Origin: Doris montereyensis
Taxonomy: Eukaryota; Mollusca; Gastropoda; Nudibranchia; Dorididae
Assembly (NCBI GenBank): GCA_037039925.1
Contig: JAXRKP010000579.1
Location: 143,501-207,500 of the forward strand
Length of the DNA stretch: 64,000 bases
Direction of reading: 5' to 3'
A model generated the notes under the pieces. It searched no databases, was not told where the DNA came from, and saw only the letters and a list, made by a program, of their open reading frames with translations. Both the position numbers and the translations under genes were made by a program. This document shows, piece by piece, positions 53,286 through 64,000 of the stretch (the stretch's first letter is position 1; the number at the start of each line of letters is the position of its first letter).

Positions 53286-56014
53286 GATAACAAAAATGGA
53301 CACCTGGACACTGCCAGATTGATGGGATGAGCACGCAGATGAACTCGCAAAAAAAAGGAGTCTGCCAAGATTGATGGGAATGAGCACGCAGATGAACTCG
53401 CAAAAAAAAAAGGAGTCTCTGCCAAGATTGATGGAAATGAGCACGCAGATGAACTCGCAAAAAAAGGAGTCTCTGCTAAGATTTATGGAAATGAGCACGC
53501 AGATGAACTCGCAAAAAAAGGAGTCTCTGCTAAGATTGATGGGAATGAGCACGCAGATGAACTCGCAAAAAAGGAGTATCTGCCAGATTGATGGGATCTG
53601 AACTCAGAGATTGATGGGATGAACTCGCACGCAGATGAACTCGCAAAAAATAAGGAGTCTGCCAAGATTGATGGGAATGAGCACGCAGATGAACTCGCAA
53701 AAAAAAGGAGTCTCTGCCAGATTGATGGGAATGAGCACGCAGATGAACTCGCAAAAAAAGGAGTCTCTGCCAAGATTGATGGGAATGAGCACTCTGCAGA
53801 TGAACTCGCAAAAAAAAAGGAGTCTCTGCCAAGATTGATGGGAATGAGCACGCAGATGAACTCGCAAAAAAAAGGAGTCTCTGCCAAGATTGATGGGAAT
53901 GAGCACGCAGATGAACTCGCAAAAAAAGGAGTCTCTGCCAGATTGATGGGAATGAGCATGCAGATGAACTCGCAAAAAAAGGAGTCTCTGCCAGATTGAT
54001 GGGAATGAGCATGCAGATGAACTCGCAAAAAAAGTCTCTGCCAGATTGATGGGAATTAGCATGCAGATGAACTCCGAGTCTCTGCCAGATTGATGGGAAT
54101 GAGCATGCAGATGAACTCGCAAAAAAAAGGAGTCTCTGCCAGATTGATGGGAATGAGCACGCAGATGAACTCGCAAAAAAAAAAAAGGAGTCTCTGCTAA
54201 GATTGATGGGAATGAGCATGCAGATGAACTCGCAAAAAAAGGAGTCTCTGCCAGATTGATGGGAATGAGCATGCAGATGAACTCGCAAAAAAAAGGAGTC
54301 TCTGCCAAATTGATGGGAATGAGCATGCAGATGAACTCTGCAAAAAAAAAAGAGTCTCTGCAAAGATTGATGGGAATGAGCATGCAGATGAACTCGCAAA
54401 AAAAGGAAAAGGAGTCTCTGCAAAGATTGATGGGAATGAGCATGCAGATGAACTCGCAAAAAAAGGAGTCTCTGCCAGATTGATGAGAATGAGCATGCAG
54501 ATGAACTCGCAAAAAAAAGGAGTCTCTGCAAAGATTGATGGGAATGAGCATGCAGATGAACTCGCAAAAAAGGAGTCTCTGCTAAGATGGATGGGAATGA
54601 GCATGCAGATGAACTCGCAAAAAAGTCTGCTAGGTTGATGGAAATGAGCATACAGATGCCAAGATTGATGGGAACAAGCACGCAGATGAACTCGTAAAAA
54701 AGGAGTCTCTGCTAAGATTGATGGCAACAAGCATGCAGATGAACTCGCAAAAAAAGGAGTCTCTGCCATGATTGATGGGATGAGCATGCAGATGAACTTG
54801 TAAAAAAAGGAGTCTCTGCCAAGATTGATAAGAATGAGCATGCAGATGAACTCCGAAAAAAAGAGTCTCTGCCAAGATTGATGGGAACAAGCATGCAGAT
54901 GAACTTGCGCAAAAAGGAGTCTCTGCTAAGATTGATGGGAGCATGCAGATGAACTTGCAGAAAAAAGGAGTCTCTGCCAAGATTGATGGGAATGAGGAGC
55001 ATGCAGATGAACTCGCAAAAAAAAGGAGTCTCTGCCAAGATTGATGGGAATGAGCATGCAGATGAACTCGCAAAAAAAGGGAGTCTCTGCCAGATTTATG
55101 GGAACGAGCATGCAGATGAAGTCACACAAAAAAAAGGAGTCTCTGCTAAGATTGATGGGAACGAGCATGCAGATGAACTCGCAAAAAAAGGAGTCTCTGC
55201 TAGGTTGATGGGAATGAGCATGCAGATGGACTTGCAAAAAAAGAGTCTCTACCAAGATTGATGGGAATGAGCATGCAGTTGAACTCGCAAAAAAAAAGGA
55301 GTCTCTGCCAGATTGATGGAAATGAGCACGCAGATGAACTCGCCAAAAAAGGAGTCTCTGCTAAGATTGATGGGAATGAGTATGCAGATGGACTCGCAAA
55401 AAAAGGAGTCTCTGGCCAAATTGATGGGAACGAGCATGCAGATGGACTTGCAGAAAAAGGAGTCTCTGCCAATATTGATGGGAATGAGCATGCAGATGAA
55501 CTCACAAAAAGGAGTCTCTGCCAATATTGATGGGAATGAGCATGCAGATGAACTCGCAAAAAAGGAGTCTCTGCCAATATTGATGGGAATGAGCACGCAG
55601 ATGAACTCGCTAAAAAAAGAGTCTCTGCCAATATTGACCTTCGAGGAAGAGAATACAATCATCAAGGCAGCTGTCTGCAATCAATGGGGAGAAAATCAAA
55701 GCAGCTATAACCCCAAAGACTCCATTCACCAACTTGACACAAAGTCCCAGGTCACACTATTCAGACTCAGGACTGGGTACAGCCGTCTCAATCAACATAC
55801 GTATCGCTATCTGAAAGTTGGGGAATCAGCAGGATGTGAGTGTGGAGCACCCCACCAGAACACTGAACATATTCTCCAGCAGTGTCCGCTCCACACATCA
55901 GAGAGAACAGCGATATGGCCGGGAGAGGCACTTCTGGAAGAAAAGCTCTACGGCCCTATGGCGAGTCTGCAAAAGACTATGCAATTCAAGAAGACAATCC
56001 GCATCCTGATCTGA
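53286..56014 (+). pseudogene. LINE-D ORF2 end with amplified RNase H motif
   Basis: Just before the array, 53291-53320 reads 'QKWTPGHCQI', the strand preceding the RNase H motif GxxGNExADxLAK. It then runs directly into about 44 tandem copies of that motif (see next entry). From 55640 the LINE protein resumes: 'FRLRTGYSRLNQHTYRYLKV', 'GESAGCECGAPHQNTEHILQ' (a CxCG...H...C zinc-finger-like end), 'QCPLHTSERTAIW'. It stops at 56012-56014. This is the C-terminal part of an RNase H-carrying non-LTR ORF2; the upstream reverse transcriptase is not in the window. Confidence 0.85.
53321..55630 (+). repeat. 54-bp minisatellite made of an RNase H catalytic motif
   Basis: The unit of 54 bp equals 18 codons and reads 'DGNEHADELAKKGVSAKI'. 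DNA blocks are 'GATGGGAATGAGCACGCAGA', 'TGAACTCGCAAAAAAAGGAG' and 'TCTCTGCCAAGATT'. About 44 units, with CACGCAG more common on the left and CATGCAG on the right. A-run length varies (about 6-11), which breaks the frame in many units. GNExAD is the segment of RNase H that holds a catalytic Asp. Minus-strand frames (SSSACSFPSILAETPF type) are artefacts. Confidence 0.95.
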
Positions 56015-56034
56015 CCCAGTGGCAGAGAGATTGA

Positions 56035-56215
56035 AGAAGATGAAGAAGAAGAAAAGAAGGAGAAGGAGAAGGAGAAGAAGAAGGAGAAGAAGAAGAAGAA
56101 GAAGAAGAAGAAGAAGAAGAAGAAGAAGAAGAAGAAGAAGAAGAAGAAGAAGAAAAAGAAGAAGAAGAAAAAGAAGAAGGAGAAGAAGGAGAAGGAGAAG
56201 AAGAAGAAGATACAC
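56035..56215. repeat. (GAA)n microsatellite
   Basis: About 180 bp of GAA/GGA triplets right after the LINE-D stop, probably grown from its 3' tail. Confidence 0.96.
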
Positions 56216-56434
56216 ATTAAAAAAAAGCCTTATACATGTAGTACAGTGACAATAATTAATATCATGAATGTTTCAGATAGAGGGAGTAACAATTCCAATG
56301 CAGTGCTATTGCGTGGTGTTGGCGATGATAATGATATATTATTGTTAATTGTGAAGGGGTGAAAAGATTTCTTGTATCTTTCCCTTCGACATACAAAGTG
56401 AATGAATAGATCTTTTGGAGCAGCGATGTGACAA

Positions 56435-56686
56435 TTGAAGGGGTCATTTCAATAGTATGACTAAGTCACAATTACGTCATTTAGAGAAATTGCCAAAAAT
56501 CATGAACTTTGGTGCTGTTGGCTTTGGGAATTCCAGTTTCAAAACGGCTATAAAACGTGATGTATTTTCATCATATCATTTTCACGTTTTTCAGGAAGCA
56601 AGAATTCCATTTACTCCCTATGATTATCTCTGTGTCTCTTTTGTTCACAAAAATGAACATACACACTATTGAACTGACCCCTTCAA
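56435..56686. mobile_element. MITE-1, second complete copy (about 252 bp)
   Basis: Ends 'TTGAAGGGGTCATTTCAATA' and the inverse of 'TTGAAGGGGTCAGTTCAATA'. The interior shares 'ACGTCATTTAGAGAAA' and 'TTTTCATCATATCATTTTCA' with the copy at 49.8 kb. Confidence 0.88.
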
Positions 56687-56935
56687 TGTTATTTAGTGAA
56701 ATTATTGCGTGGATGGAATCGTTAACGGCCATCACACTATCACATCTTGGTATCGGGCCTGGAAGAGAGATATTTGGTGAGCTTTGGCATGGATGCAATC
56801 TTCTGTCTGTGATTGGTGAGTTTGGGGTAGCTGACCAATAGCGATGGCGTGTCCACTAGGGCAGCGTCGATGGTGTCAAAGACTGCAAGGTCAGCGACGG
56901 TCATCTGGATAAATCATAAGCACACTATATGTACA
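56687..56935. other. No gene seen
   Basis: Spacer between MITE-1 and the LINE-A fragment without supportable features. Confidence 0.4.
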
Positions 56936-56939
56936 TGTA

Positions 56940-57440
56940 TGCAATGATTAACTCAGAGGAGAAAACTGAGAGAAGAAATCTTCCACAAAAATACACAAGG
57001 CAAAGACGATATAAAATAATCATCTAGGAAAGACGTCTATAGGTAATATTATAAACAAGAATTGTCAAACAAAAAAACCAAAATGGCAGTATACAATACA
57101 GTTTATTGTCTTGCTCTCCTCTATGATATGATGGTAAAACCTGGACCTTAGACAGTGGGGAATACAGTAGAGTACAAGCAGCTGAAATTAAATACCTAAG
57201 AAGAGTAGTAGGGAAAACTAAAAGAGAAAATGAGAAACACAACAATAAGACATCAAACCAAAACAGATGGCATAAAAACTAAGATAGAAATAAATCAACT
57301 TAAGATGGTTTGGGCAAGTAAACAGAATGAATGATGATAGAATAGCTAAATCAGTATACAGTGCTAAAACCCAAGGTAAAAGACAAAGGCAGACCTGGGA
57401 GAAATTTAACTTTCATTTTTCATTGAAGGAAACAGAAAAT
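56940..57440 (+). pseudogene. LINE-A ORF2 C-terminus
   Basis: Across frames: 'YLRRVVGKTKRENEKHNN', 'TDGIKTKIEINQL', a degraded 'WFGHVNR'-type motif and 'DRIAKSVYSAKTQGKRQRQT'. This is the best C-terminal copy of LINE-A in the window. It is frameshifted and without an upstream reverse transcriptase. Confidence 0.8.
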
Positions 57441-57539
57441 GCCAGGACTGGGCAGCCTGGTGAAAGATCTTTTCGGGTATCTAAACTCATACACTGGAAG
57501 CCAGAATGGGAACTGATAGAGATAGAAAGAAACATGTCT

Positions 57540-57850
57540 GTAGGAAGAAAGCAACAGAGAGTCAGTAGTCCAGAGGCAAGATGTCGGCCTCTCAACTGAA
57601 AGGTAGTGGGTTCGAGCCCCTCCAACAGTTGGAATATTTTCTCGAGTTTTTCTCAAGCAAAATCTCTCCCCCTGGTCCAAGTAGGTGGATCGACACCTAG
57701 TCCTATCAGAGACAAGACGATAAAAAGGAGGTCCCGTGTGCACGTTTAAAGATCCCATAGCTGTTTACAGGGCAGCCCGGGCAAAAAAAATTTTTAAATC
57801 CTACCAAAAACCTCGAGATCACCTTAGTTGTAGGTGTGGGTAAATTAAAT
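57540..57850 (+). mobile_element. SINE-1, complete plus-strand copy
   Basis: The head has 'TAGTCCAGAGGCAAGATG' and B box 'GTGGGTTCGAGCCCC'. The body has 'GGATCGACACCTAGTCC', 'AAAGATCCCATAGCTGTTTA', 'CAGGGCAGCCCGGGC' and 'CTCGAGATCACCTTAGTTGT', ending 'GGGTAAATTAAATCC'. A good reference copy for the family. Confidence 0.88.
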
Positions 57851-58384
57851 CCAAATGCAAAAGCAACAGAGTCATCAGTTTATACAAAAAAAATGTTTTT
57901 TCAAAGTTTCCCCTGGAGAGAAACTTAACAAATCCATTCATGCAATATACATGTACACTATATTATGTGCAATAGTATTATAGGCCTACGTAATGTATTA
58001 TACTGTATTATATTATGTTATACATGTACCGCAGAAATTTGCAGATTAAAATCCTAAACAAACAACAAATAAAAAAGACAAAGAAAAAACTTGCCCATAA
58101 AATTTGCCAAAATTAGCAAAAATTGCACAAAAATTTGCAAAACTTGCCAAGAATCTCTTTGATTTGTAATAGAATTAAAGTAAAAACAAATGGGTATATA
58201 AAAATTTACATCCAAGTTGCAAATGCAATACAAAAACACAAGTAATGCCTTCAAAATTTCCCCATTGAGTTGTGGCCTCATTTCATCTCTGGAAAGACGA
58301 GATTGTGTGTAGAGAAACTTCTCTGTGCATCAGTTGAGTTTAGACATGCGTCTTTTTGTTTTTGATGGGTTTTTAATTTGTTTT
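57851..58384. other. A-rich sequence, no gene seen
   Basis: Low-complexity A-rich sequence with repeated 'AAAATTTGCCAAAATT'-like motifs near 58095-58150. Nothing else seen. Confidence 0.4.
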
Positions 58385-59035
58385 GTTTAATTTGATTTTA
58401 CCCACATCCACAGCTACTATTAAAAGTGGTGTCGGTGGCCGAGAGGTTAGGCTGCCGGACTGGGCATCATGAGTTCCCGAGTTCGAATCCTAGTAAAGCC
58501 AGGTCGGATGTTTTGTTCCTTGGGGAAAGACACTTAATACGCATTTTCCCCACTCTACCCAGGTGCCAATGGGTACAAGCTCTAGCTTGGGAGTAAAAAC
58601 CCGCGTCAGACTAGCGTCCTGTCCGGGAAGTGATTATTGTCACCTGTTCAGCGTCACGCTATAGAAATCGGGATACAGTCCAACTCTATGAACCTTAAGG
58701 GCCTTGAAGGAACTTTACAACTACGAAGGTGATCTCCGGGGTTTTGGTAGGATTTTTAAATTTTGCCAGGATCACCCTGTAAGCAGCCAATGAATCTTTA
58801 ACGTGCATACAGTGTTGTAATCTGCACTCGGGGACCTCTTTTTAATCGTCCGTCTCCGATGAGACTAGGTGTCGATCCACTTACCTGGACCAGGGTTTTA
58901 CTTGAAAAAAAACCCCCAAAAACCCCCCCAAAAAACCCTGAGAAAGCTTTTCAACCAGCGACGCCCGGTGCTTGAACCCACAACCTTCTGATTGAGAGGT
59001 CGATACCTTGCCTCTGGACTATGGAGTCATCTCAG
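58385..59035 (-). mobile_element. SINE-1 copy interrupted by SINE-2
   Basis: The SINE-1 left piece ('TTTTACCCACATCCACAGCT', to about 58418) and right piece (from about 58719, 'CTACGAAGGTGATCTCCGGG', to the head 'CCTTGCCTCTGGACTATGGA' at 59025) would be continuous without the SINE-2 between them. Confidence 0.88.
58425..58718 (+). mobile_element. SINE-2 copy nested in SINE-1
   Basis: Full-looking plus-strand copy: 'GGTGGCCGAGAGGTTAGGCT', B box 'CGAGTTCGAATCC', 'AGACTAGCGTCCTGTCCGGG', 'CCTTAAGGGCCTTGAAGGAA'. A short possible target duplication (CTAC/ACTAC) flanks it. It shows SINE-2 was active after this SINE-1 insertion. Confidence 0.9.
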
Positions 59036-59149
59036 ACATATGTAGACGTACATTTATTTGCTAGCACATTTTCCCAAGCTCTGGAACATTTGAGCTGACC
59101 CTTCCTACAGACTAGTCTGGTCAACTAGGATGTCCCAGCCTTTGTAGCT

Positions 59150-59480
59150 GAACCCTAGTGTTGTGAGCTTACAGTCACGATAAAGTTGGTTCAAACCCCA
59201 CGGCTGGCACAGGTGGGTTTGTTTTTTTTACAACATTGTACTCTTCTTAGAAAGGTACTTCACTCTATTTTCCTCACTTGACTCAGGTGTGAATGAGTAC
59301 CTCAGCTATAAGAAGAGAAGCATCGTGTCACAGTGTTAGTACGAAAAGCCTGACAGGCTTATGTACTGTATGCTCACCGGGGAGTTGAGAAGGGATTTTG
59401 ACTGAAATGGCCTGCTGGGGGATAAATGATGTGCAGTCGGTGAGCCTACACTTGTACGGGGCTACGGACTATTAATTCAT
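59150..59480 (+). mobile_element. SINE-3, complete copy
   Basis: The head has 'GTGAGCTTACAGTCACGATA' and B box 'GTTGGTTCAAACCCC'. The body has 'TTCCTCACTTGACTCAGG', 'GGCCTGCTGGGGGATAAATG' and 'GTCGGTGAGCCTACACTTGT'. The tail is ATCTTT repeats. Confidence 0.88.
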
Positions 59481-59745
59481 CTTTTATCTTTATCTTTATC
59501 TTTATCTTTATCTTTTATCTGTTTTCATTTCTCCTCAAACTTACCCTTATCTTTATCCTTATCCTCATCTTTATCCTTATCCTTATCTTTATCTTTATCT
59601 TTTGTCTTTTATCTTTTATCTTTTTCTTTTCCCTCATCCTTATACTTATCTTTATCCTTGTCTTTATCCTTATCCTTATCCTTATGTTTACCCTTATCCT
59701 TATCCTTATCCTTATCTTTATCTTTATCTCTATCCCACGACACCT
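59478..59745. repeat. (TTTATC/CTTATC)n expansion of the SINE-3 tail
   Basis: About 40 hexamers of TTTATC and CTTATC with a few interruptions, continuous with the SINE-3 tail. Confidence 0.94.
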
Positions 59746-59887
59746 TTATAGCTGCTGAACCAAGATATTCTTTGTATGTCTTGGCCTTGGGTTTAGTAGC
59801 TGGGACAATCTAGTGCTAGTAGTTTTATTGCTAGTCTACCGTCGCTGCCAGGTTGTCCTGCTGTAGTTTACTAAAATACAGCCCCCA

Positions 59888-60165
59888 TCTCACTTCCAGT
59901 CACTTCCAGTCACTTCTAGTCACTATCCAACACCCCAGTTCATCTTCCAGTCACTTCCAGTCACTTCCAGTCGCTTCCAGTCGCTTCCAGTCACTTCCAG
60001 TCATTTCCAGTCATTTGTCATTTCCAGTCACTTTCAGTCATTTCCAGTCACTTCCAGTCACTTCCAGTCACTTCCAGTCGCTTCCAGTCACTTCCAGTCA
60101 CTTCCAGTCACTTCCAGTCACTTCCAGTCACTTCCAGTCACTTCCAGTTCAGTTCACTTCCAGTC
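59888..60165. repeat. 10-bp tandem repeat (CACTTCCAGT)n
   Basis: About 27 units of 'CACTTCCAGT' with CGCTTCCAGT and CATTTCCAGT variants, directly abutting a tRNA-like head at 60166. Confidence 0.96.
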
Positions 60166-61095
60166 GCCGATAGCTCAATTGGTAGAGCGTCAGACTGCCA
60201 TGCAAGGAGGCCCAAATTCGATTCCCAATCCACCCCCCTCAATTTTTTAGCCCTCCTGTCTCAGCCCCCAAATGGGTACCTAGGCCGATGCCTTTTCGAC
60301 TCGGTGAAATGGGTACCTAGGCAGAGGCTTTTTCAGACTCGGTGAAATCGGTAGTTAGGCAGAGGCCTTTTCAGACTCGGTGAAATGGGTAGCTAGGCCG
60401 AGGCCTTCTGAGACTCGGTGAAATGGGTAGCTAGGCCACGTGTGTCAGACTCGGCGAAATGAGCAGCCAAGGCCGATGCCTTTTCAGACTCGGTGAAATG
60501 GGTAGCTAGGTTGAGGCCTTTTCAGACTCGGTGAAATGGGTAGCTAGACTGAGGCCATGTCAGACTCAGCGAAATGGGTAGCTAGGCGAGGCTTTTTCAG
60601 ACTCGGCGGAATGGGTAGCTAGACTGAGGCCTTTTCAGACTCGGTGAAATGGGTGGCTAGGCCGAAGCCTTTTCAGACTCTGCGAAATGGGTAGCTAGGC
60701 AGAGAGCCTTTTCAGACTCGGTAAAATGGGTAGCTAGGCCGAGGCCTTTTCAGACTCGGTAAATGGGTAGCTAGGCCGAGGCCTTTTCAGACTCGGCGAA
60801 ATGGGTAGCTGGGCCGAGGCCTTTTCAGAGTCGACGAAATGGGTAGCTAGGCCGAGGCCTTTTCAGACTCGGTAAAATGGGTAGCTAGGCCGAGGCCTTT
60901 TCAGACTCGGCGAAATGGGTAGCTAGGCCGAAGTCTTTTCAGACTCAACGAAATGGGTAGCTAGGCCGAGGCCTTTTCAGACTCGGTGAAAGTAAAGAGA
61001 CGGCGTGGAAAGCAATGGCACACTACTGTGTTACCACAGAAGAATCAAGACACTACTCTTGATTCCCAAATGCTCAACTTTCGGTATGGGATTTA
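60166..61095 (+). mobile_element. SINE-6: tRNA-like head and expanded body
   Basis: The head 60166-60235 has A box 'TAGCTCAATTGGTAGAGCG' and a B-box-like 'AAATTCGATTCCC'. A tRNA-like anticodon stem does not form, so it is a SINE head, not a tRNA gene. After a short leader the body is a 38-bp array, then 'GGCGTGGAAAGCAATGGCAC' and 'GACACTACTCTTGATTCCC', shared with 40.2 kb. Confidence 0.75.
60244..60988. repeat. 38-bp minisatellite within SINE-6
   Basis: About 19 units of 'GTAGCTAGGCCGAGGCCTTT' then 'TCAGACTCGGTGAAATGG'. The first units read GTACCTAGGC, matching the leader and pointing to the growth origin. Confidence 0.95.
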
Positions 61096-61760
61096 CAATT
61101 GACAGTCATTTCCTTCTCTGTCCTACAATCATTTCCTTCTCTGACTTAGTATGGGATTTAGTTGACAGTCATTTCCTTCTCTGTCCTACTTAGAGTATAA
61201 GTAACAGTCATTTCCTTCTCTGTCCTACTTTTATGGGATTTCCTTTTCAACACCCTATCCATTCCCCTCTGTCATTTCCTTCTTTTGTCCCAACTTTTGA
61301 GTATGGGATTTCCATTTTTGTCCTATAGTCATTTCCTTCTTTGTCCTACTTTGAGTATGGGATTTCCTTTATAGTCATTTCCTCTTTGTCCTACTTTGAG
61401 TATGAGTCCTACTTTGATTTCCTTTACAGTCATTTCCTTCTTTGTCCTACTTTGAGTATGGGATTTCCTTTATAGTCATTTCCTTCTTTGTCAATCATTT
61501 GGTATGATTTCTTTACAGTCCTACTTTGAGTATGGGATTTCCTTTATAGTCATTTCCTTCTTTGTCCTACTTTGAGTATGAGATTTCCTTTACAGTCATT
61601 TCCTTCTTTGTCCTACTTTGAAAGTATGAGATTTCCTTTACAGTCATTTCCTTCTCTGTCCTCTACTTTGAGAAAGGGATTTCTTTTACAACCATTTCCT
61701 TCTTTGTCCTACTTTAAGTATGGGGTTTAGTTGACAGCCATTTCCTTCTCTGCCCTCTGC
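61085..61760. repeat. About 46-bp minisatellite, grown from the SINE-6 end
   Basis: About 14 units of 'TTTCCTTCTTTGTCCTACTT', 'TGAGTATGGGATTTCCTTTA', then CAGTCA. The seed 'CAACTTTCGGTATGGGATTT' is at 61075. Confidence 0.93.
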
Positions 61761-61854
61761 TTTAATATGTTTGTTTTTGGAGGTTTTTTTTAAGGTTTTG
61801 AGTGACCTCCACAGACGATTTTTCTTGTGAAGTCAAACACGAGTTTGCAAACTG

Positions 61855-64000
61855 TGTTGAAAACCTCACTGCCACTGACATGAGTTCTCTTCGAAAACAT
61901 CACTGTCACTGATATGAGTTCTCTTAGAAAACATCACTGTCACTGATATGAGTTCTCCCTCACTGACTAATTCTCTTAGAAAACCTCACTGTCACTGACA
62001 TGAGTTCTCTTAGAAAACTTCACTGTCACTGACATGAGTTCTCTTAGAAAACCTCACTGTCACTGACATGAGCTCTCTTAGAAAACCTCACTGTCACTGA
62101 CATGAGTTCTCTTAGAAAACCTCACTGTCACTGACATGAGCTCTCTTAGAAAAACCTCACTGTCACTGATATGAGTTCTCTTAGAAAACCTCACTGTCAC
62201 TAACATGAGTTCTCTTAGAAAACATCACTGTCACTGATATGAGTTCTCTTAGAAAACCTCACTGTCACTGACATGAGTTCTCTTAGAAAACCTCACTGTC
62301 ACTAACATGAGTTCTCTTAGAAAACCTCACTGTCACTAACATGAGTTCTCTTAGAAAACCTCACTGTCACTAACATGAGTTCTCTTAGAAAACCTCACTG
62401 TCACTGATATGAGTTCTCTTAGAAAACCTCACTGTCACTGATATGAGTTCTCTTAGAAAACCTCACTGTCACTGATATGAGTTCTCTTAGAAAACATCAC
62501 TGTCACTGATATGAGTTCTCTTAGAAAACCTCACTGTCACTGATATGAGTTCTCTTAGAAAACCTCACTGCCACTGATATGAGTTCTCTTAGAAAACATC
62601 ACTGTCACTGATATGAGTTCTCTTAGAAAACCTCACTGTCACTGATATGAGTTCTCTTAGAAAACCTCACTGTCACTGACATGAGTTCTCTTAGAAAACC
62701 TCACTGTCACTGACATGAGTTCTCTTAGAAAACCTCACTGTCACTGACATGAGTTCTCTTAGAAAACCTCACTGTCACTGACATGAGTTCTCTTAGAAAA
62801 AAAAATCACTGTCACTGACATGAGCTCTCTTAGAAAACCTCACTGTCACTGATATGAGTTCTCTTAGAAAACCTCACTGTCACTAACATGAGTTCTCTTA
62901 GAAAACATCACTGTCACTGATATGAGTTCTCTTAGAAAACCTCACTGCCACTAACATGAGTTCTCTTAGAAAACCTCACTGTCACTGATATGAGTTCTCT
63001 TAGAAAACCTCACTGTCACTAACATGAGTTCTCTTAGAAAACCTCACTGTCACTAACATGAGTTCTCTTAGAAAACCTCACTGTCACTAACATGAGTTCT
63101 CTTAGAAAACATCACTGTCACTAACATGAGTTCTCTTAGAAAACCTCACTGTCACTAACATGAGTTCTCTTAGAAAACCTCACTGTCACTAACATGAGTT
63201 CTCTTAGAAAACCTCACTGTCACTGACATGAGTTCTTAGAAAACCTCACTGTCACTGATATGAGTTCTCTTAGAAAACCTCACTGTCACTGATATGAGTT
63301 CTCTTAGAAAACCTCACTGTCATTGATATGAGTTCTCTTAGAAAACCTCACTGTCACTGATATGAGTTCTCTTAGAAAACCTCACTGCCACTGATATGAG
63401 TTCTCTTAGAAAACCTCACTGTCACTGATATGAGTTCTCTTAGAAAACCTCACTGTCACTAACATGAGTTCTCTTAGAAAACCTCACTGTCACTGACATG
63501 AGTTCTCTTAGAAAACATCACTGCCACTAACATGAGTTCTCTTAGAAAACCTCACTGCCACTAACATGAGTTCTCTTAGAAAACCTCACTGCCACTGACA
63601 TGAGTTCTCTTAGAAAACATCACTGTCACTGACATGAGTCCTCTTAGAAAACCTCACTGTCACTGATATGAGTTCTCTTAGAAAACCTCACTGTCACTGA
63701 CATGAGTTCTCTTGAAAACCTCACTGCCACTGACATGAGTTCTCTTAGAAAACCTCACTGCCACTAACATGAGTTCTCTTAGAAAACCTCACTGCCACTA
63801 ACATGAGTTCTCTTAGAAAACCTCACTGCCACTGACATGAGTTCTCTTAGAAAACCTCACTGCCACTGACATGAGTTCTCTTAGAAAACCTCACTGCCAC
63901 TGACATGAGTTCTCTTAGAAAACCTCACTGCCACTGACATGAGTTCTCTTAGAAAATCTCACTGCCACTGACATGAGTTCTCTTAGAAAACCTCACTGCC
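61855..64000. repeat. 34-bp minisatellite, about 63 copies, runs off the window
   Basis: Unit 'GTTCTCTTAGAAAACCTCAC' then 'TGTCACTGATATGA', 34 bp. Variants GACATGA, AACATGA, TGCCACT and AACATCAC are clustered. A TGCCACT-rich zone dominates the right end (from about 63500). Continues beyond position 64000. Confidence 0.97.

Noticed and set aside
53483..55658. Long minus-strand frames up to 383 codons (ASSSACSFPSILAETPF type)
   Set aside because: Shadow of the plus-strand RNase H-motif array; the plus-strand reading matches a known domain and its flanks.
56019..56249. Arg/Lys-rich frame after the LINE-D stop
   Set aside because: Translation of a GAA/GGA microsatellite.
60166..60235. Candidate tRNA gene
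   Set aside because: It has A and B box similarity, but no proper anticodon stem or acceptor pairing, and continues into a repeated SINE body.

Overview
This is eukaryotic nuclear DNA. It has GT-AG introns, (GA)n/(CT)n, (ATT)n and GTAT microsatellites, tRNA-derived SINEs, several non-LTR families and very abundant minisatellites. The single host gene looks lophotrochozoan, and the repeat style is what I would expect of a gastropod mollusc. The species assignment is inference.

One cellular gene is recognisable. It is a plus-strand TBK1/IKK-epsilon-type kinase, read here as 17 coding exons from 18193 to the stop codon at 49072-49074. Exon order follows the protein: kinase lysine, HRD loop, DFG and activation-loop serine, rest of the C-lobe, ubiquitin-like domain, coiled-coil scaffold and C-terminal tail. 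All introns are GT-AG. The exon(s) with the start codon and glycine-rich loop were not found and probably lie upstream of the window. Eight of the 17 exons carry a small indel that breaks the frame relative to the family and to the splice phases. An error-prone assembly is the simplest explanation, and a young unitary pseudogene is the alternative.

Layout. 0-8.5 kb: SINE and LINE pieces, an 18/15-bp minisatellite open in several frames, a 65/72-bp minisatellite, and a (GA)n block broken up by pieces of one LINE. 8.5-12 kb: a decayed minus-strand Ty3/gypsy-class element with domain order gag-integrase-reverse transcriptase. 12-18 kb: tandem repeats (2.4 kb of a 35-mer) and a LINE 3' end. 18-49 kb: the kinase gene, with introns full of SINEs, MITEs, LINE fragments and minisatellites. 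49-53 kb: 3' UTR, MITEs and two minisatellites. 53.3-56.0 kb: a LINE ORF2 end whose RNase H motif has been amplified about 44 times. 56-60 kb: LINE and nested SINEs. 59.9-64 kb: four consecutive minisatellites, two of them inside one SINE.

The unifying observation is that many of the minisatellites, roughly a third or more of the window, can be traced to a single-copy sequence inside a transposable element: RNase H motif, SINE tails, SINE bodies, LINE 3' ends. I see no operon, CRISPR array, or intact gene other than the kinase.
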